A stretch of DNA of 64,000 bases from Daedaleopsis sinensis (taxonomy: Eukaryota > Basidiomycota > Agaricomycetes > Polyporales > Polyporaceae): contig CM066303.1 of the NCBI GenBank assembly GCA_033807695.1, positions 186,001 to 250,000 of the forward strand. Direction: 5' to 3'. Shown in pieces: positions 38,023-48,698 of this stretch. Numbering within the stretch: position 1 is the stretch's first letter; the number at the start of each line of letters is the position of its first letter. The position numbers and the translations under genes were made by a program. The notes beneath the pieces are model-generated. The model saw only the letters and a list, made by a program, of their open reading frames with translations. It was not told where the DNA came from and did no database searches.

Positions 38023-38198
38023 GCGGTGCTCGGTGCTCGGTGTCTCGGCTCGTTCTGTGTACATATGTCTCGCATCTATGCGTATTTCCTGGTATCATTA
38101 TCCCCTGCTTGTTGTGCTGCTCAGTACACTGTACAGTACTCACTGTAAGTTGTGGGTGCCCTTTCTGCTGAAATCTGACATGCTACGAGGTATTACAC

Positions 38199-38281
38199 AG
38201 CAACTTGACGCAGTGGAAGCGTGCAGGGCTCATACCAAAGTTGAAACCCTGAAGTCCCTGGATCGAAACCAGGAGTTGCTA
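38199..38281 (+). tRNA. Initiator tRNA-Met (CAT) with an 11-nt intron
   Basis: A complete cloverleaf folds by eye. The acceptor stem AGCAACT/AGTTGCT (38199-38205 with 38274-38280) pairs perfectly. The D arm is ACGC-AGTGGAA-GCGT. The anticodon stem is CAGGG/CCCTG and the anticodon CAT is at 38231-38233. The T arm CCTGG-ATCGAAA-CCAGG pairs perfectly, and the discriminator A is at 38281. Three initiator hallmarks are present: an A1-U72 pair, A54 in place of T54 (loop ATCGAAA), and three G-C pairs at the base of the anticodon stem. Eleven extra bases (38235-38245, CCAAAGTTGAA) sit one base 3' of the anticodon, the canonical place of nuclear tRNA introns. T runs at 38305-38317 would terminate Pol III. 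Confidence 0.95.
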
Positions 38282-38462
38282 TGGTGGGATAGGCTATCAG
38301 TAGATTTTTGCTTTTTTGGCTCCAGAGTGCTCACGAGTTACGTAACTCAAATGTAACTGGTTACTTATTGTCACTGCGATTCATGACATTTACTGATCGT
38401 AAGTACCGCGTGCACTGTGTCTTGTGCCGATACCATTTCGTGTTTTGCTCATGATGCATGAT
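38282..38462. other. Short intergenic with Pol III terminator
   Basis: T5 at 38305-38309 and T6 at 38312-38317 follow the tRNA gene and would stop RNA polymerase III. Nothing else was seen before the MITE. Confidence 0.6.
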
Positions 38463-38464
38463 TA

Positions 38465-38926
38465 GGGGTGCTCAATTTTGGTCGGTCGTCGCTGGTCGGT
38501 CGCTGCTGGTCGTCGGCTAGGTGGAGCCCAACGCTGATGCGAGGAGCCACCAACAAGTCGAGCAATAATTCGCAGGCGTAACCCTAACTAAACCCTACAG
38601 CTTCGGGACACTGCTTCGTTGAAGCACATATGCTGAGCCCCTCAAACCCTCCCCTCAGCTCACAAAAACCCACGCGACGTGTCTGTTGACATAGTGTACT
38701 GCGACCACGAATTTCTGCGGCCGTTTGGAGGTCGGAAACAGCTTGGATAGTTATCCCACCAATCTTACCTAAGCTTTCAGCTACCAAATGCGGGCGACAT
38801 ATCCTGTTAATGCCAGAGGCGCTCAAGAAATCATTTGACATCGGCAAAGGATCGCATCTTTCATCAGCTTGTAGCCGACGACCAGCAGCGACCGACCAGC
38901 GACGACCGACCAAAATTGAGCACCCC
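38465..38926. mobile_element. MITE with perfect 55-bp terminal inverted repeats
   Basis: 462-bp element. The first 55 bp (38465-38519) are the exact reverse complement of the last 55 bp (38872-38926). The ends read GGGGTGCTCAATTTTGGTCG inward, followed by a GTCGGTCGTCGCTG-type run rich in GGTCG words. TA flanks both sides (38463-38464 and 38927-38928), fitting a Tc1/mariner-type TA target duplication. It has no coding capacity, so it would need a transposase in trans. Zero mismatches between the ends suggest a recent insertion. No second copy was seen in the window. Confidence 0.9.
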
Positions 38927-39519
38927 TATTGGCGGTGCTTCCCGCTTCGACGGTCTGCATCAACTACTCTAAGCCCGCCCTAGGGCGACGACTGTCCCGT
39001 GGCACCACCTCAACGCCAACTGCAGGACCTCCTCGACATCCGGGCAACCCCTGGACAATCGCCGTTTCCGTCGCGCGACCGCGGTAGCTGTTCACGCATA
39101 CACGCCTCGCTGGATACTCAGGCTTTCTCTAGCCCCGTGTTCACGACCGCCGTACAATGTCTGTACGTCGCACGACTCCGTATGTGAAATCTCGACGAGC
39201 GCGACGCTCTCGCAGGGGACTTCAAGTTCTCGCACAGTCGCCCTCGCGAAAGGGCCAAATTGCGGAAAGAGGGTCGCGGGCCCTCGCGGATGTAGGACAA
39301 CCTAGTTCCGTGATATGTGCATTCGGTACGCCCTCATTTCCGAGTCGTCGTGCGCAAGCGGCAAAAGAACCTTTCCTGCCCTTTCCCTCCGGGAGTATGC
39401 AAATTCGAGAGTCGTCTGTGACTCTGTGGCCTCGGTTGACGAAGATCTCTTCGTAGCGGGTTCCTGCGCGGTGGGGATGTCCATGGACGTATCCTGGGAT
39501 TACCATCCAACAGCATGGG

Positions 39520-40495
39520 TCTCCTCCACCACATCGCGCGGAAGCCGCACTTTGCGAGACTGGTCGAGGATATATCTATAGCAGCGTCAGCGTTTGTGCG
39601 CACTACATATACCTGAGCGCGGTGAGTACTCGTTGCTCTGTCACACCGGTCAACAGGTACCGTAAGTACTGACGCATGCGCTTCCTTGTGCACGCTCGAC
39701 CCACTTCCGCCTTTCCCCCTATCGGAAGCAAGTATGCTCATTCCTATCAACATGCACTCGAGTGTAAGTTCGAAGCAAGGCCATAGTAGTCAAGTGCATC
39801 ACAGAGTGCAGCACGGCACGTTCACGGTTGTCCTTCCCGTGCCCGCATGGGACCCCTTCGACCGCAACGCTCCGAGAAACACTCCGTTAACTCCGGAGAC
39901 GGCGAACTGGCAGATCGTGGCCTTCACACAACGCCGACCGCACGCCCGCTCCCGACCGCGTTCAATCACGCGGAACCTATCCGCCATTCTTGCGTCCCTC
40001 TCAACGCCGCTGCAGTCGCTCCATTCGAAACGCTCGACTAGGATTTGCATCCGCGCTCCTCCTCCGTCATGCCTCAGTTGAGGAGTGCGCGACCGTCACC
40101 GTATGGAGCGACTACCAATGGTACGCATCGATCCTTCCTGTGTGCTGATATGCGCGCGCACTAAGCTCAACAGGCGTTCTTCTACATCAGAAAGCGTACG
40201 GGCGGACCGCGCTATTCTCCTCTTCATTGGGGTTGGAAATAACACGCACGGATCCAGTCATTTACAGCAGATATGCGACCTCGCTCCTCCAGGGTCTCTC
40301 GAACTCGTCGGCGACGACTCGCGGATGCGCTGGGTGCTTCCGTCAGCATCCGCGTCGCGGCGGTGTGGTCAGGGTGGGGCGCCTACGCACGTGTCCGCGG
40401 AAGCATGGCCTCTCGAAGCTCAGGCGGCCCCGGGACTTTGGCTACGGGAATAAGGATGGGAATGGCTGCCTCGGCACCACGACGAAGTGATGCAC
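39520..40495 (+). pseudogene. F-box family pseudogene
   Basis: Decayed copy of the F-box genes at 48.7-58.9 kb. At 39528-39605 a frame reads ARKPHFARLVEDISIAASAF, matching DPEFARLVKEMSVAAF of the gene at 55026. An in-frame stop then precedes a GTGAGT donor at the homologous place. Near 40280-40350 it reads SLELVGDDSRMRWVLPS, matching the shared C-terminal module, and then the DFGYGNKDGNG region, which is out of frame. The middle is poorly conserved. The stop and frameshifts make it non-functional. Confidence 0.65.
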
Positions 40496-41224
40496 GGTCC
40501 GCGCGTCCATTCGAATTCCTAGAGGGACGATGAATCCGCCCGCTCGCATGCCCTTCCCTTCCTCCCCTGCCCGACGAAGAATGGTCTACTGGCTCTATCC
40601 TGGGTGTCTACCACAGGTGCGAGAGATGGGACATTTGCCTGGCAGTGCGAAGATCTCTAGTAACGTCTTCCGACCGTCCGTGCCCCGGTAGATCGTTCGT
40701 GACTCAGTAGGTGCTCAAGGTCGCGGAGGTGGCAAACACCGACTCGCACACATCGATCGTCGCCGTTTCCAGCATTGCAGCATATGCGTATACGATTTAA
40801 AGACACGACCGTGCGCTCGATCGCCACGGTCGAGTCCGAGGAGAGGCTGGAATGGCGGTATTCAAGGACACCTCCGTGCGTGCGTCTATAGTCAGCCGCA
40901 CTTTGACTCCGCTCTTGCGGATGGTCGAGTCTGTCCGCCGCCTTGTGAGCTCATCCAGGAGGCGGCACGAAATCCCCGCTCAGGGCGGCTTTGCCCGAAT
41001 ACGGTAGGCAGATCCAGTTGGTCCCGACCGCGATGACGTGCAGTCAGTTCAGCCTCGCGTCCGGAGGCTGACCTGTGGCTAAGCATCGCATACTGCAGTC
41101 AGCCGCGTTGGGTTGGCACAGACGGGGTATATAAGTTCTTCGACTCCCCACCGAAGAGTATCTCACCTATCAACATCTTCACAACGTCCACATACGCAGT
41201 ACTTCCCCATCCATATTGCGCAAC
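40496..41224. other. Intergenic, promoter of the opsin-related gene
   Basis: About 730 bp with no gene. It ends in a TATA box and CT-rich leader for the gene starting at 41225. Confidence 0.5.
41128..41135 (+). promoter_or_regulatory. TATA box of the opsin-related gene
   Basis: TATATAAG, 97 bp before the start codon, followed by a CT-rich leader. Well-defined TATA boxes are common in strongly induced fungal stress genes. Confidence 0.55.
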
Positions 41225-42281
41225 ATGGGCAACCAAGCACTCAGTTCCAACCCTCCGAACGCGGACTACCACCTTTCCACGAACGGCTCTAACTGGCTGT
41301 GGGCAGTGTTCAGTCTCTTCGCCGTCTCTCTATTTGCGATCACAGCGTGGACACTCGTGGTACGTCGTCTATGCATCTACAAGGATCCGATCTCGGTTCT
41401 GATATGGTCCCGTTCAGACACCCCGTGGCACACGACTGTTCCACCACATCGCGATCGTCGTGATCACCACCGGTGCCATCGCGTACTTCTCTATGGCATC
41501 CGACCTCGGCGCCACTCCCATCCTCGTCGAGTTCCGTGGAAACGGCACGCGCCAGATCTGGGTACGTCCGCGAGTGACAATCGCACCAGCTTGTGGTTAA
41601 CCATTTCCCATCAGTACGTTCGTTACATCCAATGGTTCATCACCTTCCCTCTGCTCCTCCTTGAGCTGCTCCTCGCCACCGGCCTGTCGATCTCGGATAT
41701 GTTCACCGCTATCTTCATGGCTATCGCTCTCGTCATCATGGGACTCGTCGGCGCGCTGGTTTCAAGCACGTACAAGTGGGGTTACTACTCGTTCGGCATC
41801 TTCGCGTTGAGCTACATCTGGTATGTTTACCCGCAACCCTACTCGCTCGCTAAGTAACACTCCTTCCCTCAGGTACACCCTGCTTTGGCACGGACCCCGC
41901 ACGACCGTCGCTGTCGGTGGAACGATCCGGTCCAGCCACCGCCTCTCATCGTTCTACCTGTCCTTCCTCCTCCTCCTCTACCCCATCGCATGGGGCTGCT
42001 CCGAGGGTGGAAACGTCATCTCCGTCACGTCTGAGATGATCTGGTACGGCATCCTTGACATCCTTGCCGGCCCGGTCTTCCTCTTCTTCTTCCTCTTCAA
42101 GCTGCGCGGAGTTGACCATGCGGTGCTGAACGCCCACTCTGGCAAGTACGCGAACAACAACAACACTGTCGGCGTCGTCCCGACAACCGCGCAGAGGGGA
42201 GGTGTCGTTCCAGTCACCACTATGGGATCGTCCACTGGCCCCGTCGGCACGGGTGTGGTCAACGCGCCTGTGGTTGTTTGA
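41225..42281 (+). CDS. Opsin-related (Hsp30/Mrh1-like) seven-helix protein without the retinal lysine
   Basis: Four exons (41225-41359, 41418-41561, 41615-41820, 41873-42281) sum to 894 nt, giving 297 residues. Start ATG 41225 is the first true ATG; an upstream TTG is not used. Seven helices align with microbial rhodopsins. Helix C reads RYIQWFITFPLLLLELLLATG, where bacteriorhodopsin has RYADWLFTTPLLLLDLALL. The proton-acceptor Asp85 is thus Gln and the donor Asp96 is Glu. Helix G reads YGILDILAGPVFLFFFLF, with Gly at the Schiff-base Lys216 place. It therefore cannot bind retinal and belongs to the fungal opsin-related group with yeast Mrh1/Yro2/Hsp30, membrane proteins linked to heat, acid and ethanol stress. 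The tail is Gly/Thr/Val-rich. Confidence 0.9.
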
Positions 42282-42431
42282 GGACATCACACGACTCCTT
42301 TGTATGCGACTCTCCTTACGACCATCATGACATTTTACGCACACTCTCGACTCCGTCATACCATGTACCCTTAGCGCATTAGCACCGTTATACATTCTTC
42401 TACACTCTCCTACAATAATCACGACCGCTAT

Positions 42432-43871
42432 TTACTCGGGAATTACGCCCGCTCCAAATACCTCCGCGTGTATCCTGCCCCCCTCCACACCACGCGCCTT
42501 CAACGCCGTAAATACACCAGCCATAAACGCCTCCGGCCCACACACATAATACTGCGCCGCCCCATCATGCAGCCTCAGCACATCTCCCTCGACCTGATCC
42601 AAGGCCAATCGTCCAGCAACGTCGTAGTCCTGTCCTCGCACGTCGCTCTCTTCCGGCTGCGAGTAGAACACCCGCGTCTGCACCTGCTCGGGGTGAGCCC
42701 GCGCGACAGCAGCGACGTGCGCCTTGAACGCATGTGTGCGCCCGTTCCGCGCGACCTGGATCCAGCTCACCGGCCGCGAGGGCGATTGTGCGGGGCGCGT
42801 GAGCGTGTTGAGCATGGCGAGGAGCGGGGTGGCGCCGACCCCGGCGGCGAGGAGGACAACGGGCGCGGGGGAGTCGTCGAGGAAGAACTCGCCAAACGGG
42901 TACGCGAGCTCGACGGTGTCGCCCTCGTTGAGCGTCCCGTGGAGGAGGCTCGACATGCACCCTGGGTGCGCGGCCTGTGTGGTGGGGTTGAGGGAGCCGG
43001 ATGGGGACCCGTCTTCGCGCTTGACGGAGATGCGGTAATGTTCGGGGCTCGGGGCATCGGAGAGGGAGTATCTGGGGTCGAGCCCAGACCATGAGCGATC
43101 AGCTTGGAGGATAATTGATTAAGCCTCGAAAACAAGGAGACGCACTGCCTGTTCTGCATGACCGCAAGCTCCGGGACGAACCGCTGCACGGAGACATACT
43201 GCCCTGGGCGATACGGCGCAAGCGGCGCCCCGTCCTTCGGGGCGAAGTAGAAGCTCGTGATCCCGTCGCACTCCGCGACCTTCCTCCGCACGACGAACTC
43301 GCGCCACCCGGTCCACGCGGCGGCCTCGTACAGCGCGCGCTCGCGCGCGATGAAGACGTGTGCGAGGTGCCAGTACGCGGCGCCCCACGCGTCGCGCAGC
43401 GCGCCCGCGAACGTGTCCGCGCCGAGGACGTGCGCGAGGGCGTCCATGAGGTGCGTGGCGACGACGGCGTACTGGGCGGGGAGGATGTGGATGGACGCGT
43501 GTTTGTGCGCGATGCGCTCGACGACGGGGAGGATTGGGGTGAGGTCGTCGATGTGCGCTGCGTATGCGTAGATGGCGCGCGCGAGCGCCTCGGGCTGCTG
43601 GCCACGCTGCGGGACGGACAAGGTGAGTTGCGGATGGATATGAGAGGGCGGGGACGGGGGTAGGAGTGGGGTGACGCACCTGCTGCTTGCTATGGCTGAA
43701 GACGTTCTGCAGCTCGGGATGTGCGGCAAGCATCTGGCTGTACATGCGAGTGGTGATGGCAACGCCGTGTTCTGCGAGAACCGGAGCGGATGACTTGATG
43801 AGTGCGCGTTGCTCTGCGGTGAGCGGGGGATGGTGGGGGAGATCTGCGCCGGTATCGATGACCTTGCTCAT
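42432..43871 (-). CDS. Flavohemoglobin (nitric oxide dioxygenase)
   Basis: Converts nitric oxide to nitrate with O2 and NAD(P)H, protecting against nitrosative stress. Three exons (43871-43680, 43606-43146, 43071-42432) sum to 1293 nt, giving 430 residues, close to the usual 400-430. The globin domain starts LTAEQRALIKSSAPVLAEHG and includes MYSQMLAAHPELQNVFSHS, proximal-His region IAHKHASIHILPAQYAVV, and LRDAWGAAYWHLAHVFI. The FAD-binding part has YRPGQYVSV and RQYSLSDAP. The NAD-binding part has LLAAGVGATPLLAML, YYVCGPEAFM and the C-terminal AEVFG. All domains are complete. It converges with the opsin-related gene, with 150 bp between stop codons. Confidence 0.95.
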
Positions 43872-45812
43872 GGCGTCGAGTGTCGTTGCGGGTGGTAGTG
43901 GTCGAGGAAATGGTATGCTCCATCCTGCACCAGCGTGTGGCTTTATATACTGCACGTCGGCTGCGAGACTCTCAGAATATTCAGGCTAAAAGCCAGACTC
44001 GGGTCACTTCTACGTCGGCAAGCGTCAGTCACAACTCACGGACGATAACGGAAGGATCGACCGCCTGACTCACCGTCTGAACCCAGACCACACAGTTTTG
44101 ACAGTCTCGGGATACAAACGCAAGCTCTTTCCGCGGATTGTGCACGAAGGGGGTCCGGTAATATGGGAGTGTAGAGACGCAGCTGTACAACAGCGGTGTG
44201 AGCGCCTCGACATGCAGGGTGCCTCAGTCTCCAAGTACGGCCGAGACCGTGGCCGGCGGAGCAGTAGTACTCCCTCAGTGTTTCTCGTCAAGACGATTAC
44301 CGAGTTGCCGAGCCCGAGATAGCCCACTGGTCAGTGGCACGCTGCCATACCCGTTTGGATGTGAGCGTAGTCGATTCTTTGTCGAGCGAGCGCAGAGGAT
44401 GAGCACGGCGGCCCATTCCGATCACGTCATATCGATGCATTTACCTCAGAGAACGACGCCGGCAGAGTCGAGAGCCAGAGCGAGCGTAGAGTTTATGTAG
44501 AACGCTTGTTCTCTCCTCTCCGGCGGTATATCGGCCAGTTCGCTAGCATCGGATGTCGTTCTGTCGAAAGGATCTGGATGCTTTTCGGCCCGAGCAGGAT
44601 GTAATGACCCATGGTCCGCTCGTGTTATCAGCGGGAGAAACGGGTGCATGCCACAGGCGGTAGGGCTGAAGACGTACCGTCTACTCGTTAGATATCGGCG
44701 GGTGGGCTTCCTAAAGGGAGTCATCACACGCGCGCGGCCTTCGGTCATCAACAGCCGCAGACTTACAAAGTTCGTGGAACACTGGAAGGAGAAAGTCCTC
44801 CTCCGTCCGATGCGCGAGTTTCTCGAACGGCCACAACGCAGAGCAGAACGCAGAGTAGGTCAGGGTCATCCGTATTGTCGCTCTGGTCGGTATCTGAGTT
44901 GCGCAAGATACAGCACTGGCAAGGGCCATGCCCGACGAGTCGCAGCGGGTGTCGGTGATCTTCGAGCTGCTGCTGCTTCACCCCAATTGAGCCCTGCTCG
45001 TCGTAAATTATGTATTCGCCAAACGTGGTCGCGGGGGTACTGGTATTGAACTTATACAGATGCCGTTACCAGTGACGAGAGCTGGTATTTTTTTTTCACT
45101 TCGTAGGCCAGAGAACGGCCAATGGCCAGAATGAGGCGGGGTAATCCGAAAGGCAACGCCAAGGTCAAGGTTACGAATGGAACAGACGGGACAGACATAA
45201 ATCCACGCACCGGTAGTAGGCCACGTACTATCTCGAGGAGGACGTATTATTCTCCACACCTTCGAGTAGTCTCCTCGGCGTGCCTAAGTTGTCATATTCG
45301 CGGCTAGTCAAGCCTGTGTTTAATCCTGTAGTAGACACGCAGGCCTGGAATGATTTTCTAGTTCAACAAGGGTGAATGTGAAGTCAGTGCACTCAGTCCA
45401 CGGAGCTGCGCTCATAGACATACATACGTACATGAGAGTCGTGGTTCTGAAGTGCTGGCACTGATGCCAAGTGTTCTTCGGCTATAGCTTGAATGGGCGC
45501 CTACGTTATTCTCTCCAGTTCGTCAAGGTCGAGCATATTGTTGTCTCTCCTAGGCAGAAGATGAGAACTTATTGACGCAAGGGATGGACAGTCCTACAAG
45601 CCATATTGCAACAACTTGCATCTGTCCCCCGTCGACTTCGATAGCTACTCTCAAACGTAACATCAAACATCGAGAAAAAGTACAAGTGAGCAGAAATATA
45701 TCAATACAATGCAGATAGCGATCAAGTACTATACAACCTTGATACAATTCAATATACTAGTACTTAGCCTACAACGTCCACGAAGGTTGTCCTTACATCG
45801 TCCAACGCACGC
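43872..45812. other. Intergenic with one pseudogene
   Basis: About 1.9 kb. Apart from the F-box relic at 44760-45050, only featureless short frames were seen. An eight-base T run is at about 45089-45096. Confidence 0.5.
44760..45050 (-). pseudogene. F-box family C-terminal relic
   Basis: Minus-strand pieces match the C-terminal exon of the F-box gene at 57092-58869. VKQQQLEDHRHPLRLVGHGP corresponds to LKQQLLEDHPDSLQLVGYGP, and in a shifted frame ALWPFEKLAHRTEEDF corresponds to AMWPFEKVAHRTAEDF. The frameshift between these and the absence of upstream exons show a broken fragment. Confidence 0.75.
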
Positions 45813-47962
45813 TCACGTCTGCGTCGTCTTCGCCTCGCCCGCCTTGATCCGCTGGCCCTCCTCGACCTTCTCCTGCTTGCGCTCGACCTTGCCGATGAGC
45901 ATCTTCGCCTCGCCCTTCATCTTCTCCATGAAGCCGACCTTGTGCTGCTTCTGCTGCTGCCCGGACCCGGAGTCGGCGTCGGCCGTGTGAGGCGGCCGCT
46001 GCTCTTCAGCAGGGCGGTTGGCGTCGGCCTGCGTCGCACCGACGCTCTTCTCACCCTCGGCCGCGTGATCCGACACATTGTCTGTCGAGTGCTCCTGCGG
46101 GTGCAGCGCGGCGGGGTGATAGTTGGTGTCGTAGCCGGTGCCCTGTGGAGTAGGCGGTCAGCACCCTTCCCGAACTCGCGAATCGTAGACAAGTATAGGA
46201 ACCGGCGGCACAGCGCACAGCCCGAGTGGCCCGAGTGAGGTACGAGAACTCACGTCGTGGTCTCTCTCCTCACGAGCAGCGGACCCGTTCATGGGTACGT
46301 TGCCCCACTGCGAACGGTCACCACCCAGCGCGTGCGCGCGAGGCTTCAGATTCGCGTTGAGCAAGTCTGTACGCGTGTCATGCGACTGGAACTCCTCGGG
46401 AGACTCGGACGCAAAACGCCCCGTGCCGGGGTCTCCGGGTAGCTCATGCTAGCCAACACGTTCGTCGCTCACGAGCATCCGACGATAGATACGAACTCAC
46501 CTCATTCGGGGCACCCTTCTGGCCAGTAGTGACAGCCGGCGTCGACTTCTTATCGGACGCGGAGTCCTTTACGGGCGGGGCGGGGGGCCTGTCGCTCCAA
46601 GACACGCCCTGTACGGACTGCTTGCCCTGCTCGTCACGGCCACCCGTGACGGCCCCGACGCCGGTGTTGGTCTTGACGGAGTCGACCTTGCTGACGTTCG
46701 TCGACGAACGCTCGTCGGGCAGACGCGCGACGCCCTCCTCGCTCCTGTCGCCGACGAGCGCGCCAACACCAGCGACATGGCGCATCGCACCCGTCGACAC
46801 CTCGTTGCCGTGAGCTTCTTCAGAGGGCTTGAGGCCGACTTGAGCGCGTGTGCCAATCGCGCCAGAGTCGAACTTGGGGTGCGCCGACTCTTCGGGGAGG
46901 AGCGCGACATTGGGCTCGCTCTGGTGGCCCGGGAGCGCACCAGCCCCAGAGGAAAACTCTCCAGGCCGGGCGCCGAACGGCTCGTGAGTCGGGAGCGTCG
47001 ACGGCGCGACGGCGGTAGAGTGTGTTTGCATTCCGGGAACTATGAACTCGCGTCAGCAAAGTGTCGGTAATGGCGGAACAATCACTAACGCACCTGTTTC
47101 CTTCACTTTCTGCGCAGTCAACTGCGCGGACTGCTTCATGTTTGCCGTAGTCTCCTGGGCGGTCTGCATGGCTTGGTCCTGGGAGGGAACGGAGGCCATG
47201 ATACGATCCTTCAATGCGTACGCACCACCAGTAACGGCGGTAGCGGCGGCGGCGGCGGTCATGTACTGCTCGTCAGTGTGGCGCTCGTCGGGAAGCTTGG
47301 AGACGGCAGACTCGTTGACAGGACCGGGCAGGGAGCCGACGCCGCCTACGCGTTCCCGAGTACCAGCGCCGGAGAGCTCGTTCGTCGGGTAAGAGGTGGT
47401 GTGCTCGGTGTCGTGCTCGGACGCGCGCGCCGATGACATCGTCGCGGTAGTGGAGGTACCAGTGGCTATCGGTGTCGTGGTTTAGCTAGGCTAGATGTTG
47501 AACAAGTTGAGACTCACGAATATATGAAGACACGGTGTCCTTCACGCCCTGAGGGATATACTGCGCAGCAGTGTTCGCCGCGTTCTGCATGAACGTCGAT
47601 GCTTGCCCTACGGCAGCCTGCGCGGTCTCGGACACGGACATTTGGCTAGTCGGATCGTGGTCGCTGGGCGTAACGGGGTAGGCCCCAGGGACGCCGCCCT
47701 GAGTAAAACTAGGGTCAAATGGGCCTTTCTGCGCGCCGTCTGAGAACGTGGGGGCAGGGGCGAAGGCTGCGGCGGCCTTCTGCGCGTGACCAGCAGAGCC
47801 GATGGACACACCGCCCGTTGTAGGCTCGACGGTCGTGTTGTTTGAGCCAGAAAGGGCGGGAGCTGGCTCCGTGCGAGCGAAGGCGGCGGTCGTCGTCGAC
47901 TGGGCCCATTCTCGGGATGGGGTGCCGGGGTCGGTGGTGATCTGAGGCGGTATTCCGGCCAT
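45813..47962 (-). CDS. Hydrophilic LEA-like repeat protein
   Basis: Five exons (47962-47518, 47465-47094, 47039-46501, 46442-46254, 46142-45813) sum to 1875 nt, giving 624 residues. The protein is very hydrophilic and low in aromatic residues. The middle carries at least four imperfect repeats of the pattern G-A/V-G-A/S-L-x-G-x3-E-x3-V-A-x-L-P-D-E (for example GVGSLPGPVNESAVSKLPDE, GAGALPGHQSEPNVALLPEE, GVGALVGDRSEEGVARLPDE). The C-terminus has an amphipathic Lys/Glu segment (EKMKGEAKMLIGKVERKQEK). This composition fits hydrophilin or LEA-type desiccation and stress proteins, but no named family is proven. A CRE-type site and a TATA box lie upstream, fitting induced expression. Confidence 0.8.
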
Positions 47963-48698
47963 GGTGGTATTAGTAGTGGTGTTTAGTAGTGGCTTGTCGT
48001 GGAAGAAATGTTTGGTCGTGAGATGAGTCGTGTTCGTCGAAGAGGGAGAAGAAGAAAAGTGGGGAAAATGAACGCGAAGGAGAGGTCTTATATATGGGCA
48101 GTTTGGTGGGGACCAACGTCATGGATGGTGAGCAGTGACGTCACCCCACTCTTCGCCTCCCATCGGCGCTAGATATTCCACTCCTACGCCATTCGGGCCT
48201 CGACCTCGCTGTGCGTGACTTTAATACAGTGACACTGATGTTCGTCAGTGATCACGGTCACGCTGTAAGTGCGCATTGCAATTGCATAGATGCTACTAGC
48301 GCATTGCAACTTACCCAAAGTCTCCAAGGTAGGGTTAGCCATTTTATTAACGGGCACACTTGTTTACTCACAGTGACTCCCGTGATCCGGGACGCCTGCC
48401 TCTCGTTTAAAGTCTGACGGGGAGAGAGGCGGGGAAGGGAGTGCTTAAGTGCTCACTTGCGATCCAGTAGGCGGACGCGGTTTGTGTAAGTAAAGCGTGC
48501 GCAGTATATAAACGGCGGTACGGGCAAACTCAGGCACAACCTGGAGCAGCTTCATGTTGCAGTCTGTGAGCTGTGCGCACACGCCACATTGACAGCCGCA
48601 TACGACCAGTCCGATTGATGCAAAGTCGAGTACATCGGAGCGGGTTTACCTTCATGACCCCCCTAGAAACAAGGATGTCAGCGTGGACTCGCACACTG
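47963..48698. other. Intergenic, promoter of the LEA-like gene
   Basis: About 740 bp between the LEA-like gene start and the 3' end of the next F-box gene, both on the minus strand. Besides the TATA box and CRE no gene was seen. Confidence 0.5.
48087..48143 (-). promoter_or_regulatory. TATA box and palindromic CRE upstream of the LEA-like gene
   Basis: TATATAAG (minus strand, 48087-48094) lies about 125 bp before the start codon at 47962. A perfect 8-bp CRE, TGACGTCA, lies at 48136-48143. CREs are bound by ATF/CREB-type bZIP factors (Atf1/Sko1) that respond to osmotic and oxidative stress in fungi. Regulation is inferred. Confidence 0.5.

Noticed and set aside
41216..41224. Upstream TTG start for the opsin-related gene
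   Set aside because: Nuclear genes start at ATG; ATG 41225 lies in the expected place before the hydrophilic N-terminus.
43119..43955. 278-codon minus-strand frame alternative to flavohemoglobin
   Set aside because: It starts in the true first exon but reads through the intron into a wrong frame; splicing restores the conserved globin and reductase motifs.
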